From assembly GCF_030297135.1 (NCBI RefSeq), contig NZ_AP028065.1, positions 3,224,001 through 3,288,000 on the forward strand: a stretch of 64,000 nt of DNA. The letters run 5' to 3'. This document shows positions 9,847 through 16,643 of the stretch, in pieces. The notes beneath the pieces are model-generated. The model saw nothing but the letters and a program-made list of their open reading frames with translations, searched no databases and was not told the origin of the DNA. This DNA is from Pseudoalteromonas apostichopi (GTDB taxonomy: Bacteria; Pseudomonadota; Gammaproteobacteria; Enterobacterales; Alteromonadaceae). Position 1 is the first letter of the stretch. Each line of letters opens with the position of its first letter. A program made the position numbers and the translations under genes.

Positions 9847-9871
9847 AGTCCCGCAAATGAAATGCGGGACT
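9847..9871. terminator. Hairpin between convergent ABC1-kinase and sulfatase genes
   Basis: AGTCCCGCA (9847-9855) pairs with TGCGGGACT (9863-9871). On the minus strand the stem runs into TTTTGAT, so it fits best as the terminator of the sulfatase operon. The T-run on the plus side is poor. Confidence 0.7.
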
Positions 9872-9903
9872 CTTAGAGTTAACCTTTATCTATTGCATCT
9901 TAT

Positions 9904-12273
9904 CTATTGAACAATAGAAGTCGTTACCTGTTCTATTTTTTTGTTAAAAGTAAAAGGGGCTTCATAGTCAAGACTTACGGCACCACCCTCATCTTCACCA
10001 ATACCCACACCATCATCAAGTGAGAATAAGCTGGCAATTGTATTTGGGATCAGCTTTTTAGCTGCAAGTTTGCCGTTAACGTATAAGTATACATTACCAC
10101 CTTTTCCTAAACCTGCGGCGTTCCCTTTACCCCCTTTGCCATCTTCATCATAACGAAATTCAACTTTGATCTCATTTTCACCTTTTTTGAGTTCCGAACC
10201 AGAGACTTTAGTATACTCATACGTCAACCAATTATACTCGAATGTTGGTACTCCGTTTTTAACAAATAAAGTCCAACCAGCGAAGTTACCGCCTTGTGCA
10301 ATAACAACACCATTGGTGTTTTTCACATCATCAGTAATGACTTTTGCAACTAAATCAAAAGATTTATTTTTGATATTTAAAAAAGAGTTTTCAGGAATAC
10401 CTTTAGCCCCTTCATATAAAGTCAAACTCTGTTTACCAAACATCGCATCGGGTCGGCCAGCTATTTCTGCATTCATACGCTCAAGCGTGCGGTCATCAAT
10501 TGGGTAAACATGATTCTCTTGTGCTTCTTTATCGAAAAGCTTTTTCATTTCTTTGAGTTTCTTGGGGTACTTATCAGCTAAATTGTTAGAAAGAGACCAA
10601 TCCTGTGTGGTGTCAAACAACTCCCACTCATCTTTTTGCAAGGTAGTGAAGTTCGCTGATGATTCGGTTAATGCCCAATGTGTAACCCTTGCTAACCAGC
10701 CATCTTTGTAAATAGCTCGATTACCAGCAAGCTCAAAGTATTGAACTTTGTGATCTGTTTCTGCATCGGGGTTGTTAAATGATTGCGCAAAACTCACCCC
10801 AGCCATAGGGATTTGCTTAATACCTTCGACTTTCTTAGGAAAAGGAAGTTTAGCTGTTTCTAATACTGTCGGAGCGATATCAACGACATGTGACCACTGG
10901 CTACGGATGTTTTGACCATTCTTTTTAATGCCATGAGGCCAACTTACTACCATGGCGTTTCGTGTACCGCCATAATCTGATGCCATGCCCTTAGTCCATA
11001 CAAAAGGCGAATCACCAGCGACAGCCCAACCTGAAGCGTAATGTGGAAAACTTTCTGGCCCACCGAGTTTTTCGATATTTTCCAGAGCATATGAAGACGG
11101 TTCGTCAATGCCATTATAGAAAGCTAGCGAGTTGAAGCTACCATTTCTATTCCCCTCTGCACTTGCTCCATTGTCCCCTACGATGTAGAAAATTAGGGTG
11201 TTGTCGAACTCGCCATTTTTCTTAAGTGTTTCAACAACTCGACCTATTTCATGATCCGTATGTGCTAAATAGCCAGCATATACTTCCATTTGTCGTTCAA
11301 ATACACGCTTTTCGTCAGCAGTGAGCGAATCCCATCTAGGAACAAAATCTGGCATGGGCGGCAGTACCGTATTTTTCGGAATAATGTTATTTGCTTTTTG
11401 TCGCTCAAATGTTTCTTGTCTCAATTTATCCCAGCCCATTGAGAACTTACCTTTGTACTTATCAATCCATTCTTTGGGAGCATGATGCGGCGCATGTACG
11501 GCGCCAGGCGCATAGTAAATAAAGAAGGGTTTATCGGCATTATAACTTTGTTCTAAATTTAGCCATTCAATGGTTTTGTCTGTCATATCCTCAGTAAAAT
11601 GATAATCTTTCTTACGTGGCGTTTTTATGCGAGTGATACCATCAATTAATACTGGTTGATACTGGTCCGTTTCCCCACCAAAAAAGCCATAAAACTTATC
11701 AAACCCGACTTCTTTCGGCCATAAGGTTTGAACCCCAGCTGGACCTGTTTCCCATGCTGGGATCTCATGGTTTTTACCAAACATAGCCGTGCTATAACCG
11801 TTGTATTTCAAAATTTTAGGTAATGCTGCGATGTAATTAGGTCTTACACCGGTATTTCCAGGAAAAGCTGTTGCTGTCTCGGCAATAGAGCCCATGTTAT
11901 TTTGGTGATGATTACGTCCTGTTAATATTGCTGTGCGCGTAGCGGAGCTAACGCCAGTCGTATGGAATTGGTTATACATTAAGCCTTGTTTAGCCAGCGC
12001 ACTTAGCGTTGGCATGTCAACAGCACCACCAAACAATGATGACTGACTAAAACCAACATCATCGAGTAATATTACAAGTACATTGGGGGCTCCATCTGGT
12101 GCTTTCACACGGGATGTTGGATCTGGTCGCTGTACATCTCTAACATCTAATTGAGAGTAAGTTTGAGGTCTTACATCCGGAATTGGAAGCTGAGTTCTAT
12201 CAGGTGTGTCAGCACTGGCTATATATGGAGTGAGTGCGCTAGTTAAAACCACTGATTTTTTAATTATATCCAT
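9904..12273 (-). CDS. Secreted Ser-type arylsulfatase
   Basis: Type I sulfatase that cleaves sulfate esters, probably from marine sulfated compounds, in the periplasm or outside the cell. An N-terminal signal-like segment ends near residue 21. The metal site is built from Asp71-Asp72 and, later, Asp367-Asn368. Catalytic-site residues Lys167, His169 and His260 are in place. The activation motif reads S109-S-A-T-R-T-A-I-L-T-G-R120, so the residue converted to formylglycine is Ser109 and not Cys. That requires a radical-SAM maturase, and one is encoded immediately upstream. At 789 residues it is longer than a minimal sulfatase. The C-terminal 180 residues look like a beta-sandwich (LamG-like) add-on. 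The exact substrate is unknown. Confidence 0.93.
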   Translation of the reverse strand: MDIIKKSVVLTSALTPYIASADTPDRTQLPIPDVRPQTYSQLDVRDVQRPDPTSRVKAPDGAPNVLVILLDDVGFSQSSLFGGAVDMPTLSALAKQGLMYNQFHTTGVSSATRTAILTGRNHHQNNMGSIAETATAFPGNTGVRPNYIAALPKILKYNGYSTAMFGKNHEIPAWETGPAGVQTLWPKEVGFDKFYGFFGGETDQYQPVLIDGITRIKTPRKKDYHFTEDMTDKTIEWLNLEQSYNADKPFFIYYAPGAVHAPHHAPKEWIDKYKGKFSMGWDKLRQETFERQKANNIIPKNTVLPPMPDFVPRWDSLTADEKRVFERQMEVYAGYLAHTDHEIGRVVETLKKNGEFDNTLIFYIVGDNGASAEGNRNGSFNSLAFYNGIDEPSSYALENIEKLGGPESFPHYASGWAVAGDSPFVWTKGMASDYGGTRNAMVVSWPHGIKKNGQNIRSQWSHVVDIAPTVLETAKLPFPKKVEGIKQIPMAGVSFAQSFNNPDAETDHKVQYFELAGNRAIYKDGWLARVTHWALTESSANFTTLQKDEWELFDTTQDWSLSNNLADKYPKKLKEMKKLFDKEAQENHVYPIDDRTLERMNAEIAGRPDAMFGKQSLTLYEGAKGIPENSFLNIKNKSFDLVAKVITDDVKNTNGVVIAQGGNFAGWTLFVKNGVPTFEYNWLTYEYTKVSGSELKKGENEIKVEFRYDEDGKGGKGNAAGLGKGGNVYLYVNGKLAAKKLIPNTIASLFSLDDGVGIGEDEGGAVSLDYEAPFTFNKKIEQVTTSIVQ

Positions 12274-12288
12274 TTAGTTTTATCCCTT

Positions 12289-13521
12289 TTAATTGTTAGA
12301 AGATTTCAGAATTAACGGACCATTTAATGCTTGCATGACATAACTAGCAGGGTAACCGTTAGCCAGTAATTGAGTCATAGCATGTAAATACTTTTGGATT
12401 GAGTTGAAAAAATGAAAATACCCGTCGCACAGAACATTCTCATACTCGCCAGTATCTGCAAGGTAACGATGTTTAGGGCAACCCCCATTACATAACTGAC
12501 GAACATTACATTTTTTACATCGTTCAGATAAACGAGATTCTTTATTGAAAATATCTTTATTATTTGAAGCAATATCTTGAAAAGAACTCGTCATCACATT
12601 ACCTATTTTTGACTCGGGATAAGCAACATGATCACAAAAATAAACGTCGCCATTAGCCTCTACTGCATAAGATGAGCCGCAATTTTTTGCGTGAATACAG
12701 TTAGGTGAGGGGTTACCAATATATTGAGTTAACGCCTGCTCAAAGTTTAAAATAAAAACCTCACCTACATCTTCTTTGATCCAAAGGTTAAATATATCGA
12801 CAAGAAACTTTCCGTATTCCTTTGCATCTACAGCCCAAGAAAGTGGGTTATATTTATTTTGTTGGTAGGATTTAGCAGTAGAAAAAATGAGATTACTGGC
12901 AAAGTGCTGACCTCGAGATTGTTCATCTTTTGAGGGTAGTGATTCTACAACTGGGGAAAACTGAATATGTTTAATCTTATGCTTACGAAAAAAGGTATAA
13001 ATTTCTTCACCATGTTGGCAATACTCTTTAGTAACACAAGCTAATACGTTGTATTGCACATTCATTTTCTGTAAAAGCTTAATCGCACTGAGGATCTCGT
13101 TGAATACGCTCTTACCTTGTTTAGTACGGTATTTTGCTTGTAGCCATTCGGGGCCATCTAAGCTAATTCCTACAAGAAAGTTATTTTCTCTAAAAAAACG
13201 ACACCAATCGCTATTCAATTTGGAGCCATTAGTTTGGATGGTGTTTTTAATAACTTTTTGGCCTGCATATTTTCTTTGAAATTCGACAGCTTTTTCAAAA
13301 AAATTAAGCCCAACTAATGTGGGTTCACCGCCGTGCCAAGCAAATTCAACCTCGGGTGTGTTTTGACTATTAATGTAATTACGTACGTATGCTTCGAGAG
13401 TATCCTGTTGCATCGACTTATTAGATTTCAGAAGGGTATCTTTCTCTAAGTAAAAACAATATTCACAATCGTAATTACATTTTGAACCTACAACCTTGAC
13501 GGTGGTATGAAGTCCACTCAT
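12289..13521 (-). CDS. Anaerobic sulfatase-maturating enzyme (radical SAM/SPASM)
   Basis: Radical S-adenosylmethionine enzyme that oxidises the active-site Ser or Cys of sulfatases to formylglycine. The radical-SAM cluster motif is Cys15-x3-Cys19-x2-Cys22 (CNYDCEYC). The SAM-contact motif AWHGGEPTL follows at about 62-70, and a C-terminal SPASM region has the cysteine set CKKCNVRQLCNGGC that holds two further iron-sulfur clusters. At 410 residues it fits the anSME/AslB family. It precedes the sulfatase by 15 bases in the same transcript, and the sulfatase's Ser-type motif is exactly the substrate this enzyme class handles. It must act in the cytoplasm before the sulfatase is exported. Confidence 0.93.
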   Translation of the reverse strand: MSGLHTTVKVVGSKCNYDCEYCFYLEKDTLLKSNKSMQQDTLEAYVRNYINSQNTPEVEFAWHGGEPTLVGLNFFEKAVEFQRKYAGQKVIKNTIQTNGSKLNSDWCRFFRENNFLVGISLDGPEWLQAKYRTKQGKSVFNEILSAIKLLQKMNVQYNVLACVTKEYCQHGEEIYTFFRKHKIKHIQFSPVVESLPSKDEQSRGQHFASNLIFSTAKSYQQNKYNPLSWAVDAKEYGKFLVDIFNLWIKEDVGEVFILNFEQALTQYIGNPSPNCIHAKNCGSSYAVEANGDVYFCDHVAYPESKIGNVMTSSFQDIASNNKDIFNKESRLSERCKKCNVRQLCNGGCPKHRYLADTGEYENVLCDGYFHFFNSIQKYLHAMTQLLANGYPASYVMQALNGPLILKSSNN

Positions 13522-13849
13522 AAATATTCCATTATCATGTATGTACCTTTTAAGGTTAGTACGAATTTATTTTTATTCAACTGATATATATAAAAATTAT
13601 AATTTTTATTCACAGCATTTATATAAATTGATGTATGGAAAGAAGAAAGTTCAGAAAAACTTTTCTAGCCCTCAGAAAGCCCAAATTGATTAGTTATTTT
13701 TGAGGGTTTGAAAAACCTTTTAAAGTAAAAGGCAGTGTGGGTTTCCAGAGTTTTACAAATTTGGATGTGCGCAATACACAGGGAAGCCCAATTAATAGAA
13801 CTTAATCAAACTTGAAAGTCGCGAAATTTCATGAGCGGAACCTGATGCG

Positions 13850-13911
13850 TAACTCATTTTTGTCCATTGACGAGTTATAAACATAACTCGCCTTTGCCCC
13901 AAGATGAGTTA
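13850..13911. repeat. 62-nt imperfect palindrome, copy 1
   Basis: The arms run TAACTCAT...CGAGTTAT and ATAACTCG...ATGAGTTA around a 4-base loop AAAC. Of 29 paired positions about 21 match, and the mismatches are clustered in the middle of the arm. A second copy with the same length, the same orientation and the same mismatch pattern lies at 15555-15616. The right end GTTAGAT fits the integron core-site consensus GTTRRRY, so this may be an attC-type site. It could equally be a separate palindromic repeat family. Confidence 0.7.
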
Positions 13912-13963
13912 GATGATATTACTTAGCAGGCTTACAGCAATATTTACGTCTTGCTGTAAATCA

Positions 13964-14077
13964 CGGGTGTAGATACATTGCCTAAAGGGTTTATGCGCAT
14001 TCGACACTACGGCTATTTAGCTAATGCGTGTCGCAAGCGAAAGTTAGCCCAGATAAGGACTAATGTATCCACCGCAT
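13964..14077. repeat. Large loose inverted repeat (about 110 bases)
   Basis: CGGGTGTAGATACATT at the left and AATGTATCCACCG at the right form outer arms. Inside, CGACAC and GTGTCG pair again, as do shorter blocks. No gene overlaps it. It may be a degenerate attC site or a structured RNA remnant. Confidence 0.4.
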
Positions 14078-14478
14078 GTAAACTAATGAAGCCAAAAACA
14101 GAGCAAGAACCATTAATACCGCATTGGCCTTGCTAGTCATGCAAGGTGGGTATTTTACGATTTATTGGTGTGATGAATTAAGATACGCCGACAAATAAAA
14201 TAGTGCGAACGAGTTAGCAGCCTTGCTTGCTACTTAAAATCAATGAGTTAACCTGCTTAATTGCTCAGGCTAACGACCTCTGTGTGCGTAAAAATATAAT
14301 TGCTTCTTAAGGCAAATTTAGGTGTAATGGAAGCATAATAAACGCTGAGTAAAGCAGGGATAGCTTAGATGCGATAGGCTCGCCAGTAACGTTGGCTTGA
14401 TATCGCTTAGGCCAGAAAAAGCAAATTCCCATAGCATAAACAACACCAACTCTGACACACCGAGCAGGTAGCGGCTCA

Positions 14479-14537
14479 GTCCAACAAGCGATTATGCAAC
14501 ACAAACTGCGTGTTGCATAAATACTAAAATGTTAGCT
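14479..14537 (+). other. Putative attC site upstream of cassette 1
   Basis: The left core GTCCAAC (14479-14485) fits RYYYAAC perfectly and the right core GTTAGCT (14531-14537) is one base off GTTRRRY. Between them TTATGCAACAC and GTGTTGCATAA form an 11-bp stem. The inner L boxes pair poorly. The spacing gives a 59-base site, and the next gene starts 15 bases later. Confidence 0.45.
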
Positions 14538-14551
14538 GTAATGGAAGTATC

Positions 14552-15004
14552 GTGAATAGTCGAAGCATCGGATTAATAAATGGAATAATTACATTGATGT
14601 TTTGGTCATCACTTGGAATGCTGTTGGCTTCTGAATGGTGGGGCGCATTACCTGTAATATTATTTGTGTTAGTTCCAATCTCGGCTTTAGTATCTTACCG
14701 TTCATCTGTTCTTGCTCAGTTGTTGATTGAGGGCAAAGCGACTATAAAGCTTTACGCTATTGATGGTTTTAAATGGGCATTTGTTGCGGCAGCGACATTT
14801 TGGCTTTGGAGTATATCTTCTCAAGTTATGGCTGCGGGTGGTCCATTACTGGGTGCCAATTGGTGGCAAGTGATTAAATATATATTTACTATTTCATTAC
14901 CAATAAGCCTTATAGCCGGGCTAATAGGTAGTGTACATGGCGTTGCATTCTTTTATTTAAATAGTTGGCAAATTACAGCTAACAAGCAAATCAACGCGGA
15001 CTAA
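14552..15004 (+). CDS. Small integral membrane protein in a putative cassette
   Basis: A 150-residue hypothetical protein with a GTG start and a GGAAG ribosome site 4-8 bases upstream. Hydrophobic stretches at about 8-25, 29-46, 70-88 and 108-135 predict four membrane helices with short polar connections. The last seven codons lie inside the left arm of an attC-like site, and the stop falls in the middle of that site, which is typical of integron cassettes. I do not recognise the family. Trp and Gly are frequent in the helices, and no catalytic motif is visible. Confidence 0.65.
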   Translation: MNSRSIGLINGIITLMFWSSLGMLLASEWWGALPVILFVLVPISALVSYRSSVLAQLLIEGKATIKLYAIDGFKWAFVAAATFWLWSISSQVMAAGGPLLGANWWQVIKYIFTISLPISLIAGLIGSVHGVAFFYLNSWQITANKQINAD

Positions 15005-15076
15005 TAAAGCTTGGCTTGGTTCGCTGCGCTCACAATTATAGCCAAGCTTTATTAGCCCGTTATTTGGGCGTTATAT
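14977..15076 (+). other. attC-like recombination site after cassette 1
   Basis: The left arm TAACAAGCAAATCAACG and the inverse of the right arm, TAACGCCCAAATAACG, pair with one or two bulged bases in the left strand. They continue into CTAATAAAGCTTGG, which pairs perfectly with CCAAGCTTTATTAG. The tip holds TTCGCTGCGCTCAC, a motif often seen at the end of attC hairpins. The right core is GTTATAT at 15070. Outer cores, inner boxes, extrahelical bases and a variable tip are exactly the parts expected of an attC site. Confidence 0.65.
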
Positions 15077-15091
15077 GCCACGAGGATTACA

Positions 15092-15448
15092 ATGAAATTA
15101 CTGGTGAAATACACCCTAGTTATTTGTGTCTGTGTTGCAGCATCCTACTATTTAACTTTTTTCGTATTACCGAGTGTTACCTTAATTAACAACACTAACT
15201 CGGATATTGAGTCAGTAAAAATAACCTTACCCAACTCAGGACTGGATTTTGGTAAGGTTTACCGGCAACAACAAAACACTATTCACTATTCTTTGAAGCA
15301 AAATGACGGCGTTTACGAATACCATATTGTTAAGCTGGATGGTGTGACACTTTCGGGAACCTGCGGCTATGTCACTAGCAACGAATTCCACAAGCGTGTA
15401 TTTGTACAAGTTACAGAAAAAGAGGTTGTTTGTAGCAGTGGCATATAA
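15092..15448 (+). CDS. Small membrane-anchored protein in a putative cassette
   Basis: A 118-residue hypothetical protein with an ATG start and a GAGGA ribosome site, beginning 15 bases after the attC core. One N-terminal hydrophobic helix (about residues 7-29) would act as a signal anchor or uncleaved signal. The remaining 90 residues look like a small beta-rich periplasmic domain, with two Cys (in SGTCGY near residue 90 and in VVCSSG near the end) that could form a disulfide. No known family is recognised. The stop codon overlaps the next attC-like structure. Confidence 0.6.
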   Translation: MKLLVKYTLVICVCVAASYYLTFFVLPSVTLINNTNSDIESVKITLPNSGLDFGKVYRQQQNTIHYSLKQNDGVYEYHIVKLDGVTLSGTCGYVTSNEFHKRVFVQVTEKEVVCSSGI

Positions 15449-15543
15449 CTAACGCATTAACACTCGCTCCGCTCGCTAGGGACAAAAATAAGGAGGCTCC
15501 CTTCGCTTCGCTCAGTATTATAGCCAGTTATAGGGTGTTACCG
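15443..15543 (+). other. attC-like structure after cassette 2
   Basis: The left side TAACGCATTAAC and the inverse of the right side, TAACACCCTATAAC, pair partially. The interior carries TCGCTCCGCTCGC and TTCGCTTCGCTCAG, motifs common in attC tips. The right core GTTACCG is degenerate. This site is weaker than the one at 14977-15076. Confidence 0.4.
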
Positions 15544-15550
15544 AATAAAT

Positions 15551-15620
15551 ACTCTAACTTATTTTTGTCCAAAGGCGTGTTATAAATATAACTCGCCTTT
15601 GCCCCAAAACAAGTTAGAGT
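15551..15620. repeat. 62-nt imperfect palindrome, copy 2 (70 nt with outer arms)
   Basis: ACTCTAACTT and AAGTTAGAGT are perfect outer arms. The inner arms carry AAAGGCG/CGCCTTT and GTTAT/ATAAC around loop AAAT. The unpaired positions (TTTTTGTCC opposite GCCCC) are the same as in copy 1 at 13850-13911 and both copies point the same way, so they are related elements bracketing the cassette cluster. Confidence 0.75.
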
Positions 15621-16001
15621 AATAATTCTAAATAATTACTTTTGGTGTTCTAGAAACGGATGCGGTCACTTGGTGGCATAGACTAAATTCTATAAAGTGA
15701 ACGTTCCGACAACTATTACCTACCCCGAAAATAAATTTACAAATTTAAAAGTTATTCGCTAATTCAATCACTCTATTTTTGCTGAAGAGCACCTTCTTCT
15801 TTGGCAATTTGTTTCCTGTAACGCCTCGCTCGAAAAATATCACCAAGCTGTTGTTTGACGAGTGCCGACAGTTGCAAGCATCACAATTCCTAATATTTAT
15901 TTTTAAAGAAGAAATCGAAATTTAATTGTACCTTTTTTATTGGTTTTATAAATTTTGACCATATTAAGTTAAATCAATATAACATTTTAGGAAATCAAAA
16001 C
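15621..16001. other. Gene-free stretch with a possible decayed gene fragment
   Basis: No intact gene of useful size is present. On the minus strand about 15773-15876 an open frame of some 34 codons (ending in AKEEGALQQK before TAG) has a protein-like composition and may be the tail of a decayed gene, but it lacks a convincing start. The last 60 bases are very AT-rich and probably contain the promoter of the 60-residue gene at 16002. Confidence 0.35.
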
Positions 16002-16184
16002 GTGGCAAAGTACAAAGTTTCATACGCGTATTACGAAATCAAAAAGGATGGTAAAGCGGGCGGTAAAACTGGCTGTGTAAAAACTGTAGAAGCAACATCA
16101 GATATGATGGCTTTGAAGATAATCGAAGGAAAACACCCTGGTAAGTTAATTGAATTGAGAAGTATTGAAGAAATAAAGCGCTAG
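16002..16184 (+). CDS. Hypothetical 60-residue protein
   Basis: A GTG start with an AGGAAAT ribosome site 6-12 bases upstream. The product is basic and compact (MAKYKVSYAYYEIKKDGKAG at the start), with a predicted beta-hairpin N-terminus and a short helix. It has no membrane segment. The sequence has the balanced composition of a real small protein, but I cannot assign a family or function. It sits alone between AT-rich flanks in the accessory region. Confidence 0.55.
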   Translation: MAKYKVSYAYYEIKKDGKAGGKTGCVKTVEATSDMMALKIIEGKHPGKLIELRSIEEIKR

Positions 16185-16282
16185 TTTAATATTTGGATCC
16201 AAATTATATTTCTTTAGCATGCGATTATTAGGTATAGAGTATTCTAAATATCTTCTGTTAATTCATACTAAGACTTTTTATT

Positions 16283-16308
16283 AAAACCCGCTAATTAAGC
16301 GGGTTTTT
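16283..16308. terminator. Bidirectional terminator between the two small genes
   Basis: AAAACCCGCT (16283-16292) pairs with AGCGGGTTTT (16298-16307). A-tract and T-tract on the two sides let it serve both converging genes. The stop codon of the minus-strand gene lies inside the stem. Confidence 0.85.
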
Positions 16309-16503
16309 ATTTACTGACATTTTCCTCACACTTCGTTTTATCTTTTCTATATTCTCAGATAGCACCCATAGCATGCCTGCGAGAGTATCTTTATCCATTG
16401 CCTCAAAGTGGTCTTCAATACACAGTGCATTGATTGCTGCTTCTGCTTGGTAAATATTTTTATCTAGTTCGTTTTTTAGTTGTAGCGCTTTGTTGTTTTG
16501 CAT
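16291..16503 (-). CDS. Hypothetical 70-residue helical protein
   Basis: The start is set at the ATG at 16503 because AGGGAA lies 6 bases upstream of it. A longer TTG frame to 16542 has no ribosome site. The product (MQNNKALQLKNELDKNIYQA at its start) is mostly helical with a basic C-terminus, resembling small phage- or plasmid-type orphan proteins. It is divergent from the HTH/ParA-like gene and shares a 140-base upstream region with it, so the TTACGTCCT repeats there could affect both. No family assigned. Confidence 0.55.
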   Translation of the reverse strand: MQNNKALQLKNELDKNIYQAEAAINALCIEDHFEAMDKDTLAGMLWVLSENIEKIKRSVRKMSVNKNPLN

Positions 16504-16572
16504 TTGGTATTCCCTGCTGTTTTCGTTGAGGAAAAGATACAAGTGATTTTGTAAGGTAAAAAGTGAAAAGAT

Positions 16573-16643
16573 TTACGTCCTATGGTACAAATTACGTCCT
16601 GAAATTCGTTTTTGGCTGTTCTCAGATTAAAAGGACGTAGTAA
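16573..16643 (+). promoter_or_regulatory. TTACGTCCT repeats upstream of the HTH/ParA-like gene
   Basis: TTACGTCCT occurs at 16573-16581 and again at 16592-16600, two helical turns apart. The inverse AGGACGTA lies at 16632-16639, where it doubles as the ribosome site just before the ATG. Three copies in 70 bases, one covering the translation start, suggest an operator, most simply for autoregulation by the gene's own N-terminal helix-turn-helix. Confidence 0.6.

Larger units (their letters stand above)
13522..14551. other. Gene-free stretch upstream of the sulfatase operon and first cassette
   Basis: No convincing protein gene is present. It contains a very AT-rich segment (13560-13625) that probably holds the sulfatase-operon promoter on the minus strand, a 62-nt imperfect palindrome (13850-13911), a larger loose inverted repeat (13964-14077), and a short attC-like site ending at 14537. 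The pentadecamer TGTAATGGAAG occurs at both about 14323 and 14536, each time preceded by TTAG, as if two cassette junctions had similar starts. The rest looks like decayed non-coding sequence. Confidence 0.5.
14479..15543 (+). mobile_element. Integrase-less integron cassette cluster (CALIN-like)
   Basis: Two small genes in the same orientation, each preceded by a core-site-like GTTA junction and a ribosome site and each running into a structured attC-like site that overlaps its stop codon. Predicted cassettes are about 14531-15069 and 15070-15536. No integron integrase lies in the window. The best evidence is the second site (14977-15076), whose arms pair with the extra unpaired bases typical of attC. 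This is an inference from sequence structure only. Confidence 0.6.

Noticed and set aside
14307..14504. 65-codon minus-strand frame in the gene-free stretch
   Set aside because: It crosses the hairpin and cassette-start repeat, has no ribosome site and shows Cys/Trp-rich composition unlike its neighbours.
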